Part shown: in pieces, positions 24,872-33,856 of the stretch | How the letters are laid out: every line of letters starts with the position of its first letter | Position numbering within the stretch: position 1 is the stretch's first letter | Origin: JADKAV01 sp041393775 | Lineage (GTDB): Bacteria > Actinomycetota > Actinomycetes > S36-B12 > UBA10799 | Direction: 5' to 3' | Assembly (NCBI GenBank): GCA_041393775.1 | Contig: JAWKJM010000003.1 | Coordinates: 62,001-126,000 of the forward strand | Length of the DNA: 64,000 nucleotides | The notes under the pieces: model-generated | Database searches by the model: none | Seen by the model: the letters and a program-made list of their open reading frames with translations, nothing else | What the model was told of the DNA's origin: nothing | Made by a program: the position numbers and the translations under genes

Positions 24872-26290
24872 GTGGCGGAACGCAGACTCTCCCCGGCCGA
24901 CGCGGCCTGGCTGTACAGCGAGTGGGAGAAGAACAACCAGACGGTATCGGCGCTGATGTGGCTCGACCGCGAGATCGACCCCGACGACTACATCGCGATC
25001 GTGCAGGAGCGAATGGTGGACCGGTACCCCACCTTCAGCCAGCGCATCCGGAAGTCCCGAAACCCGCTCATGATGCCGCACTGGGAGGACGACCCGGACT
25101 TTGACATCGGCAACCACGTGGAGGTCCTGCACCTGCCGGCGCCGGGCAGCAAGGAGCAACTGGCCGAGCTCATCTCGCAGCAGCGCGGACAGATGCTCGA
25201 CCGCGAACGGCCCCTGTGGAAGATGTACGTGATCCAGGGCTACCGCGGCAACACCACCGCGATCCACGGCCGCATCCAGCACAGCATCGCGGATGGCTGG
25301 GCACTGGTGCGTGTCGTGCTCTCGCTGTGCGACGACAGCCCCGACGTCGAACGGCCCGAGACGGTGGACAAGAGGCGCCGGCGCAAGCGCGACCTCGTGG
25401 CCAAGGCTGCCGGCCCGGCGGTCGACGTGGTCACGAAGCCCATGGAGGTCCTGCAGGACACCGTCAACACAGCCCTGCATCCGCAGCGGTTCATCGAGTT
25501 CGGCAGCGACGCCCTCGACGTTCTCGGGACCGGCGCGGAGGGCGCCAGGAACGCCCTCGAGTTCCTCTTCGCGCCACGGCCGGGCAAGACGATCCTGCAC
25601 GGCACAGTCAGCGGCGAGAAGAAGCTCGACTGGATCGAACCGGTGGGGCTGCAACAGGTCAAGGACATCGGCAAGGCCGCCGGCGCGACGATCAACGACG
25701 TGCTGCTGGCGGTCCTCACCAACGCGCTGCGCAAGTACCTCGTGGAGAACGACGCGTTGACCGTCGACGAACTCTTCACCGCGGTACCGGTGAGTCTGCG
25801 CAGACCCGACGCCGAGCTGCCGCGCACGCTGGGCAACCGGTTCGGGCTGATCCCGGTGCTGCTGCCGGTCAGCATCGAGGACCCGGTGGAGCAGTTGCAC
25901 GAGATCAAGCGCCGCATCGACGAGATCAAGGAGTCGCAGATGCCGATCGTCTCGTTCGGCCTGACCTCGGTCGGGGCGCTGGCCACCCCCGAGGTCGACC
26001 GCATGCTCCACAAGATCACCCAGGAGCACTCGATCGGCGTGACCACCAACGTGCCCGGACCGCGCCACGAGATCTACGTCGCCGGCGGCAAGGTGCTGGG
26101 GATGTGGGGAATGGGCGGCTTGAGCGGGAACATGAACCTCTCGTTCGGGATCTTCAGCCTCAACAACGAGCTGAACTTCTCCGTGCACAGCGACACCGGG
26201 ATCACCGACGACCCGGAGCGGATATTGGAGTTGTTCCTGGACTCCATCGCCGAACTGAAGGCCGAGGTGCTCGATGCCGGGGTTGTTTGA
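24872..26290 (+). CDS. wax ester synthase/diacylglycerol acyltransferase (WS/DGAT) family protein
   Basis: 472 aa, family length. The acyltransferase motif HHxxxDG reads QHSIADG (residues 136-142): the second, catalytic His137 and Asp141 remain but the first His is Gln. Other family features are PLWKMYVIQG, NDVLLAVLTNALR and NVPGP near residue 395. The enzyme joins fatty acyl-CoA to an alcohol or diacylglycerol to make storage lipid at the membrane. The GTG start at 24872 is the first codon giving the family N-terminus (LSPADAAWLY). It overlaps the next gene by 17 bp. Confidence 0.9.
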   Translation: MAERRLSPADAAWLYSEWEKNNQTVSALMWLDREIDPDDYIAIVQERMVDRYPTFSQRIRKSRNPLMMPHWEDDPDFDIGNHVEVLHLPAPGSKEQLAELISQQRGQMLDRERPLWKMYVIQGYRGNTTAIHGRIQHSIADGWALVRVVLSLCDDSPDVERPETVDKRRRRKRDLVAKAAGPAVDVVTKPMEVLQDTVNTALHPQRFIEFGSDALDVLGTGAEGARNALEFLFAPRPGKTILHGTVSGEKKLDWIEPVGLQQVKDIGKAAGATINDVLLAVLTNALRKYLVENDALTVDELFTAVPVSLRRPDAELPRTLGNRFGLIPVLLPVSIEDPVEQLHEIKRRIDEIKESQMPIVSFGLTSVGALATPEVDRMLHKITQEHSIGVTTNVPGPRHEIYVAGGKVLGMWGMGGLSGNMNLSFGIFSLNNELNFSVHSDTGITDDPERILELFLDSIAELKAEVLDAGVV

Positions 26291-26729
26291 CCTCGACGCC
26301 GACGACCCGCAGCTGGCCGCCGACATCCGCGCGGCGTTCGCCGCCGGGAAGCACGCCACGATGGCCACGCTGCGAGCCGATGGAGCACCCCGGATCAGCG
26401 GCACGGAGGTCGAGTTCGAGCACGGCCAGGTCTTCATCGGCAGCGGCAACGACGCCCGCAAGAGCCTCGACCTGCAGCGCGACCCGCGGGTGGCGATCCA
26501 CAGCCCGACCCGCGACCCGGTGTCGGCCACCGAGTGGGCGGGAGAGGCGAAACTCAACGGGGTGGCGGTTCCGGTGCCGGTGCCGGAGCACTACCCGCCC
26601 GGCGCTGTACGGTTCCGGATCGACCTGACCAGCGCGGTCCACACGGGGCTCAGCGACGAGACCCCGCCCCGGCTGCGGATCCGGCTGTGGCGCCCCGGCC
26701 GCGCTGTGGAGACGATGCTCCGGGCGTAG
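26274..26729 (+). CDS. pyridoxamine 5'-phosphate oxidase-fold protein
   Basis: 151 aa split-barrel protein. GKHATMATLRADGAPRISGTEV and DPRVAIHSPT are typical of the PPOX-like flavin/F420-binding family in actinobacteria. It may be an FMN- or F420-dependent reductase or a heme-binding member; motifs do not decide. The ATG lies inside the 3' end of the WS/DGAT gene. The next gene, an FMN-reductase-like flavoprotein, starts 10 bp later, so the two redox proteins may work together. Confidence 0.82.
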   Translation: MPGLFDLDADDPQLAADIRAAFAAGKHATMATLRADGAPRISGTEVEFEHGQVFIGSGNDARKSLDLQRDPRVAIHSPTRDPVSATEWAGEAKLNGVAVPVPVPEHYPPGAVRFRIDLTSAVHTGLSDETPPRLRIRLWRPGRAVETMLRA

Positions 26730-26739
26730 ACTCCGGCGC

Positions 26740-27492
26740 ATGCTGCCCTCCGATGTCCAGGCATTCATCGATTCCGAGATCGCCGCGAACAGCACCGACT
26801 ACAGCGATCTGCGGGCGGTCTTCCTCAACGGAACGCTCAAGCGTTCACCGGAAATGAGCCACACCGAGGCACTGATCGCGATCAGCCGGCACATCCTCGA
26901 AGGTGTCGGGGTGCGCACCGATGTAGTACGGACTGTGGACCACGTGATCCCGCCTGGCGTGCAGCCCGACATGCGCGAGCACGGCTGGGAGCGCGACGAC
27001 TTCCCGCAGATCTACCGCGACCTCGTCGAGCCGGCCGACATCGTGGTGCTGGCCACGCCGATCTGGCTCGGCGACCAGTCCTCCCCCACCCGCTTGGCGA
27101 TCGAGCGCCTGTATGGGTGGTCGGGGAAGGTCAACGACGCAGGTCAGTGGGCGTACTACGGCAAGGTCGGTGGGGTGTTGATCACCGGGAACGAGGACGG
27201 CGCCAAGCACTGCGCCGCCCAGATGCTGTACGCGTTGAGCCACATCGGTCTCGCCGTGCCACCGCAGGCCGACGGCTACTGGGTGGGCGAGGCAGGACCC
27301 GGGCCGAGCTACCTCGACGACAACCGCGGCGCCCACAACCACTGGACGACCCGCAACACTGTGTTCATGACCTGGAACATGCTGCATCTGGCCCGCATGC
27401 TCAAGGACGCCGGCGGGATCCCCGCAGTCGGCAACGACACCCGCGACTGGGACCTCTCGGATCCGGACCACCCGAACCCCGAGTACCGCTGA
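26740..27492 (+). CDS. NADPH-dependent FMN reductase-like flavodoxin-fold protein
   Basis: 250 aa. FLNGTLKRSPEMSHTEAL is the flavin-phosphate loop of the NADPH-dependent FMN reductase/WrbA superfamily, and VVLATPIWLGDQSSPTRLAIERL is the second flavin-contacting segment. The C-terminal about 60 residues extend the core domain. Probably a quinone-, azo- or flavin-reducing enzyme. Last gene of the plus-strand cluster; the convergent dehalogenase gene ends 7 bp away. Confidence 0.87.
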   Translation: MLPSDVQAFIDSEIAANSTDYSDLRAVFLNGTLKRSPEMSHTEALIAISRHILEGVGVRTDVVRTVDHVIPPGVQPDMREHGWERDDFPQIYRDLVEPADIVVLATPIWLGDQSSPTRLAIERLYGWSGKVNDAGQWAYYGKVGGVLITGNEDGAKHCAAQMLYALSHIGLAVPPQADGYWVGEAGPGPSYLDDNRGAHNHWTTRNTVFMTWNMLHLARMLKDAGGIPAVGNDTRDWDLSDPDHPNPEYR

Positions 27493-27498
27493 CGCGCT

Positions 27499-28377
27499 TC
27501 AGTCCAGTCCCCATGCGGCCAACGCCGCCCGCGCGACCTCGTCCCCGTGCTCCTGGACGAAATGCCCGGCCTCGAGCAGGAGGGGCTCGGGGCATCCCTT
27601 GATCACGTTGCGCATCAACTCCATGACCTTCGGGCCGAGCACCGGGTCCAGGGTCCCGACCGCCATGAACGACTGGCCCGAGAACTGGGTGTTCCACCAC
27701 ATCGCCGCCTGCCGCGAGACCCCGACCCCGTCGGCATCCTCGCTGGTGGGTACCAAGGCCGGGAACCTGCGCACGCCCGCCTTGTACGAGGCGTCCGGGA
27801 AGGGCGCATCGTAGGCGGCGATCTCGGCAGGGGTCAGCGACGGCTCGGAGCGCGCCATGAGTTCGCCGACGTTGAAGTCCGGCGTGTTGGCGACGTAGTC
27901 CCGCCAGGCGAGGAAACCCCTGCTGGGCGGACTCCCAACGCCCATCCCAGTGTTCATGATCAGCAGCCGTTGCACCAGGTCCGGGTGGGTAACCGGCAAC
28001 GTGAGCCCGAGCACGCCGCCCCAGTCCTGCACCACCAGGGTGACCCGTTCCAGCCCGAGGGCATCGACGAACCCCAGCATCGAGTTGTAGTGGAAGTCCC
28101 AGGTGTAGTCGGCGTCGTCGACGGGCTTGTCGCTGCGGCCGAAGCCGAACCAGTCCGGGGCGATGACCCGCATTCCGGCGCCGGAGAACACCGGGATCAT
28201 CTTGCGGTAGAGGTAACCCCACGTCGGCTCGCCGTGCAGGCACAGAACAACCTCCCCGTCCGCTGGGCCGACATCGGCATAAGCCATCCGCAGACCGCCC
28301 ACCTCCACGTACTCGGGCGGCCAGGGGAAATCGGGCAGGTCGGCGAACCGGTCCTCGGGGGTGCGCAGGATGTCCAT
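27499..28377 (-). CDS. haloalkane dehalogenase (HLD-I, DhlA/DhmA type)
   Basis: 292 aa. Oxyanion segment HGEPTWGYLYRKM, nucleophile Asp118 with halide-binding Trp119 in VVQDWGG, a second Trp at 158 (FLAWRDYV), acid Asp244 in GTLDPVLGPKVM and base His272 in AGHFVQEHG. Placement of the acid after strand beta-7 with the MAxGxxDxxLGP context is that of subfamily HLD-I. It hydrolyses carbon-halogen bonds in haloalkanes to alcohol and halide. It could feed the flanking aldehyde dehydrogenase on the other strand. Some HLD-I homologues hydrolyse other bonds, but every catalytic residue is present here. Confidence 0.88.
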   Translation of the reverse strand: MDILRTPEDRFADLPDFPWPPEYVEVGGLRMAYADVGPADGEVVLCLHGEPTWGYLYRKMIPVFSGAGMRVIAPDWFGFGRSDKPVDDADYTWDFHYNSMLGFVDALGLERVTLVVQDWGGVLGLTLPVTHPDLVQRLLIMNTGMGVGSPPSRGFLAWRDYVANTPDFNVGELMARSEPSLTPAEIAAYDAPFPDASYKAGVRRFPALVPTSEDADGVGVSRQAAMWWNTQFSGQSFMAVGTLDPVLGPKVMELMRNVIKGCPEPLLLEAGHFVQEHGDEVARAALAAWGLD

Positions 28378-28398
28378 GGTGCGACGGTAGCGCGGGAA

Positions 28399-28706
28399 CG
28401 ACGGGTAGAGGACGGCTCAGCGTGACGTACAACGCAAAACCATGAACGAGACGCCCTCCCGACACGCCGAGCAACAACGGGGAGCAGCGGCGCGTCGCCG
28501 CCGGACGTTTTGCGAAGTGCTTCGCGAACCGGCCGCAACCGGCCACGTCACCGTCCGCAAGACGACGGGTAGAGAACGGCTCAGCGTGACGCACAACGCA
28601 AACCATGAACGAGACGCCCTCCCGACACGCCGAGTACAGCGGGGAGCAGCGGCGTGCCGCCACCGGACGTTTTGCGAAGTGCTTCGCGAACCGGCCGCAA
28701 CCGGCC
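28399..28706. repeat. repeat F: two tandem copies of a ~146-bp unit
   Basis: Units 28399-28544 and 28563-28706 (period 164 bp) share CGACGGGTAGAG.ACGGCTCAGCGTGAC, GAACGAGACGCCCTCCCGACAC and a terminal block TTTTGCGAAGTGCTTCGCGAA followed by CCGGCCGCAACCGGCC, which can form two small hairpins. Upstream GCAAAAC pairs with GTTTTGC within each unit. The TTTTGCGAA core also appears in family A. It lies in the 466-bp gap (28378-28843) between divergent dehalogenase and aldehyde dehydrogenase genes, which holds nothing else I can name. Confidence 0.85.
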
Positions 28707-28843
28707 GCCGTTCGACACCTCGAGGCGTCACGGCCGGCCGGTTCGGCCCAGCGGTGCAGGCGCACAGCGGTGACCGCCGCCGGACTCCCACCAGGCCACC
28801 CGAACCATGGGCGCGGCGGCTGCAACGCAGGTACCGTTTCCCC

Positions 28844-30322
28844 ATGCCCACCACCGCACTGACCTTCGAGAGTCACTCCCCTGCCGACGGCCGCGTCATC
28901 GGCACCTTCCCGATCATGGAGGCCGACGCTGTCCAGGAGACCGTCGACCGCGCCCGGATCGCTGCGAGTTGGTGGGTGAACCTCGGTTTCGACGGCCGCC
29001 GCGAGCGGCTGCTGAAGTTCAAGGCGATCGTCGCCAAGCGCTCCAAAGAACTCGCCGAACTCGTGCACGCCGAGAACGGCAAACCGATGGACGACGCACT
29101 GCTGGAGATCATCCTCTCGGTGGAACACATCAACTGGGCAGCGCTGAACGCACAGTCGGTGCTCAAGCGCCGTTCGGTGCGCCCTGGCGTGCTGACCCTC
29201 AACCAGGCAGCACACGTGCAGTACCAGGCGCTCGGGGTCGTCGGGGTGATCGGACCGTGGAACTACCCGGTCTTCACCCCGATCGGGTCGATCGCGTACG
29301 CCTTGGCCGCTGGGAATGCCGTCGTGTTCAAACCTTCCGAGTTCACCCCGGCGGTAGGCAAGTGGCTGATCGACGCCCTCATCGAGGTGATCCCCGAGCA
29401 GCCGGTCGCGCAGTTGATCACCGGCAAGGGCGCCACCGGCGCCGCCCTGTGCGAGGCCGGGGTCGACAAGATCTCCTTCACCGGTTCCACCCCGACCGGC
29501 AAGAAGGTGATGGCCGCCTGCGCGGACTCGTTGACCCCGGTACTGCTCGAGTGTGGCGGCAAGGACGCGGTCCTGGTGGACAAGGACGCGGACCTGAACA
29601 AGGCGGCCGATGCCGCCACCTTCGGCGCCTTCAGCAACGCCGGCCAGACGTGCGTGGGAGTGGAGCGGGTCTACGTGCACCACGAGGTCTACGACGAGTT
29701 CCTGGCTTTGGTCGCGGAGAAAGCGCGGGCGCTGGAACCCGGCCACGGCCCCGACTCCTCCTACGGCCCAATGACGATGCCGTCGCAGATCGAGGTGGTC
29801 CGCGAGCATGTCCGCGACGCACTGGAGCGCGGTGGCCGGGCAGTTGTGGGCGGACCGGAGTCGGTCGGTGAAGGCGTCGTGGAGCCGATCGTTCTGGCCG
29901 GAGTCCCGGAGGATTCGCTGGCGGTGATGGAGGAGACCTTCGGTCCCACGCTCGTGGTCAATCCGGTGCGGGACCTCGACGAAGCCGTCGACCGCGCGAA
30001 CGCGGCCGACTTCGGGCTCGCCGCGTCGGTTTTCTCGAGCAGCCGGGCCACGATGGAACGCGCCGCCTCCCAGCTGCGCGTGGGCATGGTGAGCATGAAC
30101 TCGTGGGTGATGTACGCAGGGGTTTCCGCACTGCCCTGGGGCGGCGTGGGCCAGTCCGGCTTCGGACGGATCCACGGACCCGACGGCCTGCGCGAGTTCG
30201 CCCGCTCCAAGTCCACCGTTCGCGAGCGGTTCGCCCTGCCGATCCCGCTGATCAGCTTCGCCCGGCATCCTCGCACGACCGAGGTGGTTCGCAAGATCAC
30301 CTCGGCGATCCACGGCCGCTGA
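28844..30322 (+). CDS. aldehyde dehydrogenase family protein
   Basis: 492 aa from ATG 28844 (MPTTALTFESHSPADG); the frame is open much further upstream but that part lies in repeat F and is not protein-like. Motifs: GPWNYPVFTPIGS, FTGSTPTGKK, catalytic Glu in LECGGKD and catalytic Cys in NAGQTCVGVERV. The hydrophobic C-terminus (PIPLISF) resembles aldehyde dehydrogenases acting on long-chain or membrane-associated aldehydes (ALDH3-like). Divergent from the haloalkane dehalogenase gene and near the wax-ester gene, so a fatty or halo-derived aldehyde is plausible. Confidence 0.9.
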   Translation: MPTTALTFESHSPADGRVIGTFPIMEADAVQETVDRARIAASWWVNLGFDGRRERLLKFKAIVAKRSKELAELVHAENGKPMDDALLEIILSVEHINWAALNAQSVLKRRSVRPGVLTLNQAAHVQYQALGVVGVIGPWNYPVFTPIGSIAYALAAGNAVVFKPSEFTPAVGKWLIDALIEVIPEQPVAQLITGKGATGAALCEAGVDKISFTGSTPTGKKVMAACADSLTPVLLECGGKDAVLVDKDADLNKAADAATFGAFSNAGQTCVGVERVYVHHEVYDEFLALVAEKARALEPGHGPDSSYGPMTMPSQIEVVREHVRDALERGGRAVVGGPESVGEGVVEPIVLAGVPEDSLAVMEETFGPTLVVNPVRDLDEAVDRANAADFGLAASVFSSSRATMERAASQLRVGMVSMNSWVMYAGVSALPWGGVGQSGFGRIHGPDGLREFARSKSTVRERFALPIPLISFARHPRTTEVVRKITSAIHGR

Positions 30323-30333
30323 CTCACGCTCTG

Positions 30334-30476
30334 GCCTCCATCTCGTGGCCAAGTTTCGCGCCCCCGGCACAATCGGCCGCACGAGGGGGGCATCTGCGTC
30401 CGTTATGCACCTTCTGACCCCATCTGTGCCTCCATCTGCTGGCAGCGCGAAGGGCACCCGGCCAGCAGATGGAGGG
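30334..30476. repeat. repeat family D, copy 1 (two tandem hairpins)
   Basis: Hairpin 1: GCCTCCATCTCGTGGCC (30334) with GGCCGCACGAGGGGG (30375). Hairpin 2: CCTCCATCTGCTGGC (30429) with GGCCAGCAGATGGAGG (30460). The spacer contains TTATGCACCTT. It lies between convergent aldehyde dehydrogenase and DUF6544-like genes. Confidence 0.85.
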
Positions 30477-30483
30477 ACGAGGC

Positions 30484-31293
30484 CTATGCCCCCCGGGCCC
30501 GGATGTAGTCGGTGAGGTCGGCGTTCCACACGATCTCGTCGAGGCTCAGCCGCAGCCACGGGCGGGGCTGATCGGCCCACTGCACCGAGACGACGGCCGG
30601 CACCCCTATCCCCTGGACACGCGTCCAGGCGTGGACCCGGTTCACCCACCGGATGGGTTCGGGATCTGCGGCGTCGCGCCAACGGATCGCCTCGAACCGG
30701 TCCAGCAGACCGGTCTTGGCGTCGAAGTACCCGGTCAGCGCATCGGGGCCGTCGGCCTGCGGCACGACCATCCGGGCGGTCTGGTCGGCCACCGCCTCCC
30801 AGCGCGCCCTGGGGTCGACCAGAGCAGAAGGCAGCCACAGGTACTCGCCCCACATCCCGATGTTCGCGGCGCGGTCGACGTTCGGCTCGCCCTCGGTGAC
30901 GCCGAACGGCAGGTCGAGTTTCGCGTGGCCGTCGAGATACCACTCCTCGCCGGTCATGACCCGCTGCCCGAAGGCGGTGATCTCGAAGTAGTGCCGGTAC
31001 CCCTGTCCGACGACCTGGCTGAAGCGCCACCGGCCGGGCAGTTGCACGCCCTTCATCCGCATCGTCAGCCGGCCGCCGAACACCGCTGTGCGCGTGTCGG
31101 GCAAATGCGGCCCCGCGACGACGTCGAGGTACCTGGCCACCGGCGCCGGCAGTCCCGGCGGGATGCTGACATGGTCGAACTCCGTGGTTCCACCACCGAA
31201 CGGCGGTAGCGCGTCAGGCATCCGCTGCAAGCCTTTGCGCAAGGCAAACGCACCGGCACCGGCAGCCACTCCCGCGGCGATCCACCCTCTCAT
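30484..31293 (-). CDS. DUF6544/DUF6920-like protein
   Basis: 269 aa. One N-terminal hydrophobic stretch (residues 5-17, ending FALRKG) and a beta-rich body with GEYLWLPSALVDP and the WNADLTDYIR C-terminus, features of a conserved uncharacterised family found in many bacteria, often annotated DUF6544. The function is unknown; the body looks like a lipid- or ligand-binding beta fold. It lies 12 bp after a membrane glycosyltransferase-like gene on the same strand, so the two probably share a transcript. Confidence 0.65.
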   Translation of the reverse strand: MRGWIAAGVAAGAGAFALRKGLQRMPDALPPFGGGTTEFDHVSIPPGLPAPVARYLDVVAGPHLPDTRTAVFGGRLTMRMKGVQLPGRWRFSQVVGQGYRHYFEITAFGQRVMTGEEWYLDGHAKLDLPFGVTEGEPNVDRAANIGMWGEYLWLPSALVDPRARWEAVADQTARMVVPQADGPDALTGYFDAKTGLLDRFEAIRWRDAADPEPIRWVNRVHAWTRVQGIGVPAVVSVQWADQPRPWLRLSLDEIVWNADLTDYIRARGA

Positions 31294-31305
31294 GCCCTCA
31301 GCCTC

Positions 31306-32841
31306 TCACCTTCCGGGAATTCCCATTTCGACCTGTCGCACGCACCCTGTCACCTGCACCGGCTCGAGCGGCCCCGCAGGGGGGAAAACGTAGACCTCGG
31401 GCCCGGTGACTCCCTGCACTCGCGCGCCCGGTTCCAGCAGCAACCGTGCCACCCGTACGCCTGCATCGAGTCCAGGGAGCGGGACCGCCCCGCATTGCAG
31501 ATCCTCCGAAGTCACCAGCGGCGTGAACCGCAGGGGTCCGACCCGGCCCGACTCGTCCACCTGCACCGGCGCCGCTGCCAGTTCGGGGAAGTCGTACGGC
31601 CGCGCGCCCACTTGCAACAGGGTGCGCGTCGTCCCGAGCTCGTAGACCGGGTCCGTCGTGGTGAAGAAGAAGTGCGCCAGCATCTGCGGCGGGCTCGGGG
31701 TCGCGGCCATCTGCGCCCCGCGGTCGACCCGATGGGCATCGGCCAGCCACTGGCGGCCGGGGTCCTCGGGCACGCCCAGGCGCCACATGCTCCACGACCC
31801 CAGCACCGCCAGCCCGAGCGCCAACGCGACCGCCGGACGCCATTTGAGGGTCACGGACCCAAGCCCCGCCAACAGGACCGTCCCGGCGACGAGGGTGAAG
31901 CGAGGATCGGCCGCGAACCGGGCGCCGGCGAAACCGCCGCGCAGGGCTACGAAGGACAACACCTCGACCAGGAACACCGCGAGGAAGGCCGCCGCGATGA
32001 TCAGCGTGCGGCGGGGCTGCGTTGACAGACCGACCAGCAACACCAGCATCCAGACCGTGAGCACGGCCAACCCCCACAACCCGACGCTGACCGGCACCAG
32101 CGGGCGTCCGTCGAAAGGCAACCACCCCAGAACCGACCGCAACACCGAACCCGGTCCGGCATACCACAGCGCACCGGGGACGCTGGTTCCTCCGGCACGC
32201 CCTGGCAAGCCGTCCCCGATCCGCAGGAACAATGCAGCGGCGGTGACCGCGAGCAGCACGATCCACGACGCCCGGTTGTCACGCCACGCCCGACCTGGCG
32301 TGTACATCCAGGCGATCGCGAACAGGACGGGCATGAGGTAGACCGCCCGCTCGTGGAATCCCCACGCGAGCGCGGCGAGCAGCCCGACGGCCCAAGGCGT
32401 CCAGCGCCCCGGTTTCGCCAGTAGCGATCCGGCCGTGAAGAGCAGAGCGAGCGGAATCGTCTCCAGGCCGGCCGATAGCCACTGTTGGGGCACGAGCGTG
32501 GCGGGCCAGGCAGCGAACAGGATGGCGGTCGACGCGGTTGCCGGCGTCACCCCACCCCAGCGGCGGAGCATGAGCCAGAACATCACCGTGGTCGCGACCG
32601 CGACGACGCTGAGGACCACGGCGGCCGGCCACCAAACCTGCGGGGCCGCCCGCGCCAGCAACCATTGCACCGCGAAACTGGCCGGCTCCCGATGGCCGTT
32701 CCAGTTCTGCCACACCAAGTCGCCGTTCCACGCCGTCCAGATGTGGATGTAGTCGTCCTGCCAGAAGAAGCTGCCCCAGATCACCCACAGGCGCACGCCA
32801 CAGGTGGCCGCCACGACCAGCCATACCGACACGCCGAGCAC
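31306..32841 (-). CDS. polytopic membrane protein, GT-C glycosyltransferase-like
   Basis: 511 aa. About 11 hydrophobic helices in residues 1-360 and a soluble C-terminal about 130 residues. The first extracytoplasmic loop has the acidic pair Asp29-Asp30 in FFWQDDYIHIW, the arrangement of GT-C enzymes (PMT, ArnT, mannosyltransferases) that use lipid-linked sugars. GTG start at 32841. The family cannot be named, so donor and acceptor are unknown. Divergent from the DUF6159 gene across about 60 bp. Confidence 0.65.
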   Translation of the reverse strand: MLGVSVWLVVAATCGVRLWVIWGSFFWQDDYIHIWTAWNGDLVWQNWNGHREPASFAVQWLLARAAPQVWWPAAVVLSVVAVATTVMFWLMLRRWGGVTPATASTAILFAAWPATLVPQQWLSAGLETIPLALLFTAGSLLAKPGRWTPWAVGLLAALAWGFHERAVYLMPVLFAIAWMYTPGRAWRDNRASWIVLLAVTAAALFLRIGDGLPGRAGGTSVPGALWYAGPGSVLRSVLGWLPFDGRPLVPVSVGLWGLAVLTVWMLVLLVGLSTQPRRTLIIAAAFLAVFLVEVLSFVALRGGFAGARFAADPRFTLVAGTVLLAGLGSVTLKWRPAVALALGLAVLGSWSMWRLGVPEDPGRQWLADAHRVDRGAQMAATPSPPQMLAHFFFTTTDPVYELGTTRTLLQVGARPYDFPELAAAPVQVDESGRVGPLRFTPLVTSEDLQCGAVPLPGLDAGVRVARLLLEPGARVQGVTGPEVYVFPPAGPLEPVQVTGCVRQVEMGIPGR

Positions 32842-32902
32842 CTCAGAAGGCTATAGAGACCCATAGGCTGTGACCAAGACCCGCGCGAAGGAGCACCCCT
32901 TA

Positions 32903-33790
32903 ATGGCCCGATCCTGGAAACAGAGCCGTGAGGTCACCAAGCAGGCATGGGGCGTCATCAAGCAGAACCCGTACATGCTGGCCTTCCCTGCCATCGGCGG
33001 GATCCTGGCGATCGTCGCGGTGCTGATCATCGGCGGGATCGGGCTCGGCGTGATGGGCGTCAGCACGGTCGAGCAGTCCGCGACCAGCGGCGAGGTGTCG
33101 ACCGGCACCATCGTCGTCGGCGTGATCATCCTGGTCCTCGCCGCGTATGTCGCGACCCTGATCACACAGATCTTCATGGGCGGCCTGGTGAAGTGCACCG
33201 ATGAAGAGCTGCAGGGCCGGGACAGCGGCTTCGGCGCCGGACTGGGCGCCGCGTTCGGGCGGCTCGGTCCGCTGCTTGGCTGGGCGGCCATCCAGACCGC
33301 GGTCGGCTGGCTTCTGTCGGCGGTGCGCGGAGACGCGAGCAACAACAACGCGGTCGTAGCGATCCTGCGCCTGGTCCTGGCGTCACTGCTGGCCGTCGCG
33401 TGGTCCATCATCACGTTCTTCGTCCTGCCGTTGATCATCCTGCGGGGAAAGGGTCCGATCGAGGCGATCAAGGAGTCGGTCTCCCTGATCCGGAAGACCT
33501 GGGGCATGCAGATCGCCGGCAACGTCCGGATCGGCGGCCTGATCGCGCTGGCCGCCGTCCTGCCCGGGATCCTGTTCGCCGTAGTGGGCGGCTTCATCGC
33601 AGCGTCCGGCACGCCCGCGCTCGGCATCCCGATCTCCGCGATCGGTGTGATCGTGGTGATCGCCGCGCAGGTGTTGATCAGCGCGATGCGCGCCATCTTC
33701 TCGGTCGCGATGCTGCACTACGTGGAGCAGGGCGAGGGCTTCGGACCGTTCGCCGCCCCCGAACTGCAGGCCGCGGTGCGCGTCAAGTAG
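32903..33790 (+). CDS. DUF6159-like membrane protein
   Basis: 295 aa. Starts MARSWKQSREVTKQAWGVIK then six hydrophobic helices in three pairs (about residues 28-50, 72-98, 125-150, 165-190, 215-250, 255-285). This layout and the opening SW-W motif match the uncharacterised DUF6159 family. I prefer ATG 32903, with AAGGAG about 12 nt upstream, over the GTG at 32870. Role unknown. It is followed by a promoter region for a 43-residue gene. Confidence 0.75.
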   Translation: MARSWKQSREVTKQAWGVIKQNPYMLAFPAIGGILAIVAVLIIGGIGLGVMGVSTVEQSATSGEVSTGTIVVGVIILVLAAYVATLITQIFMGGLVKCTDEELQGRDSGFGAGLGAAFGRLGPLLGWAAIQTAVGWLLSAVRGDASNNNAVVAILRLVLASLLAVAWSIITFFVLPLIILRGKGPIEAIKESVSLIRKTWGMQIAGNVRIGGLIALAAVLPGILFAVVGGFIAASGTPALGIPISAIGVIVVIAAQVLISAMRAIFSVAMLHYVEQGEGFGPFAAPELQAAVRVK

Positions 33791-33856
33791 GGACACCGCA
33801 GCACGCGGATGGGCCCGCGTGTGACCAGGCTCACTGCCGCAAACGGGTTGCCGTCG

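Noticed and set aside
24410..26557. A 715-codon open frame on the minus strand
   Set aside because: Antisense to SRPBCC, WS/DGAT and PPOX genes; no motif and biased Arg/His/Leu composition.
28399..28706. A VRHAEP motif in a minus-strand frame of repeat F, like phosphoglycerate mutases
   Set aside because: It appears only by chance from the repeat sequence; no strand or helix context of the family follows and the frame continues through unrelated genes.
28442..28843. N-terminal extension of the aldehyde dehydrogenase into repeat F
   Set aside because: The frame is open, but the extension is repeat-derived and Arg-rich and the family start fits ATG 28844.
27401..31030. A 1209-codon open frame on the minus strand
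   Set aside because: It runs antisense and out of frame across the dehalogenase, repeat F and aldehyde dehydrogenase. Its translation is Arg/Ala/Gly-rich without motifs: a high-GC shadow frame.
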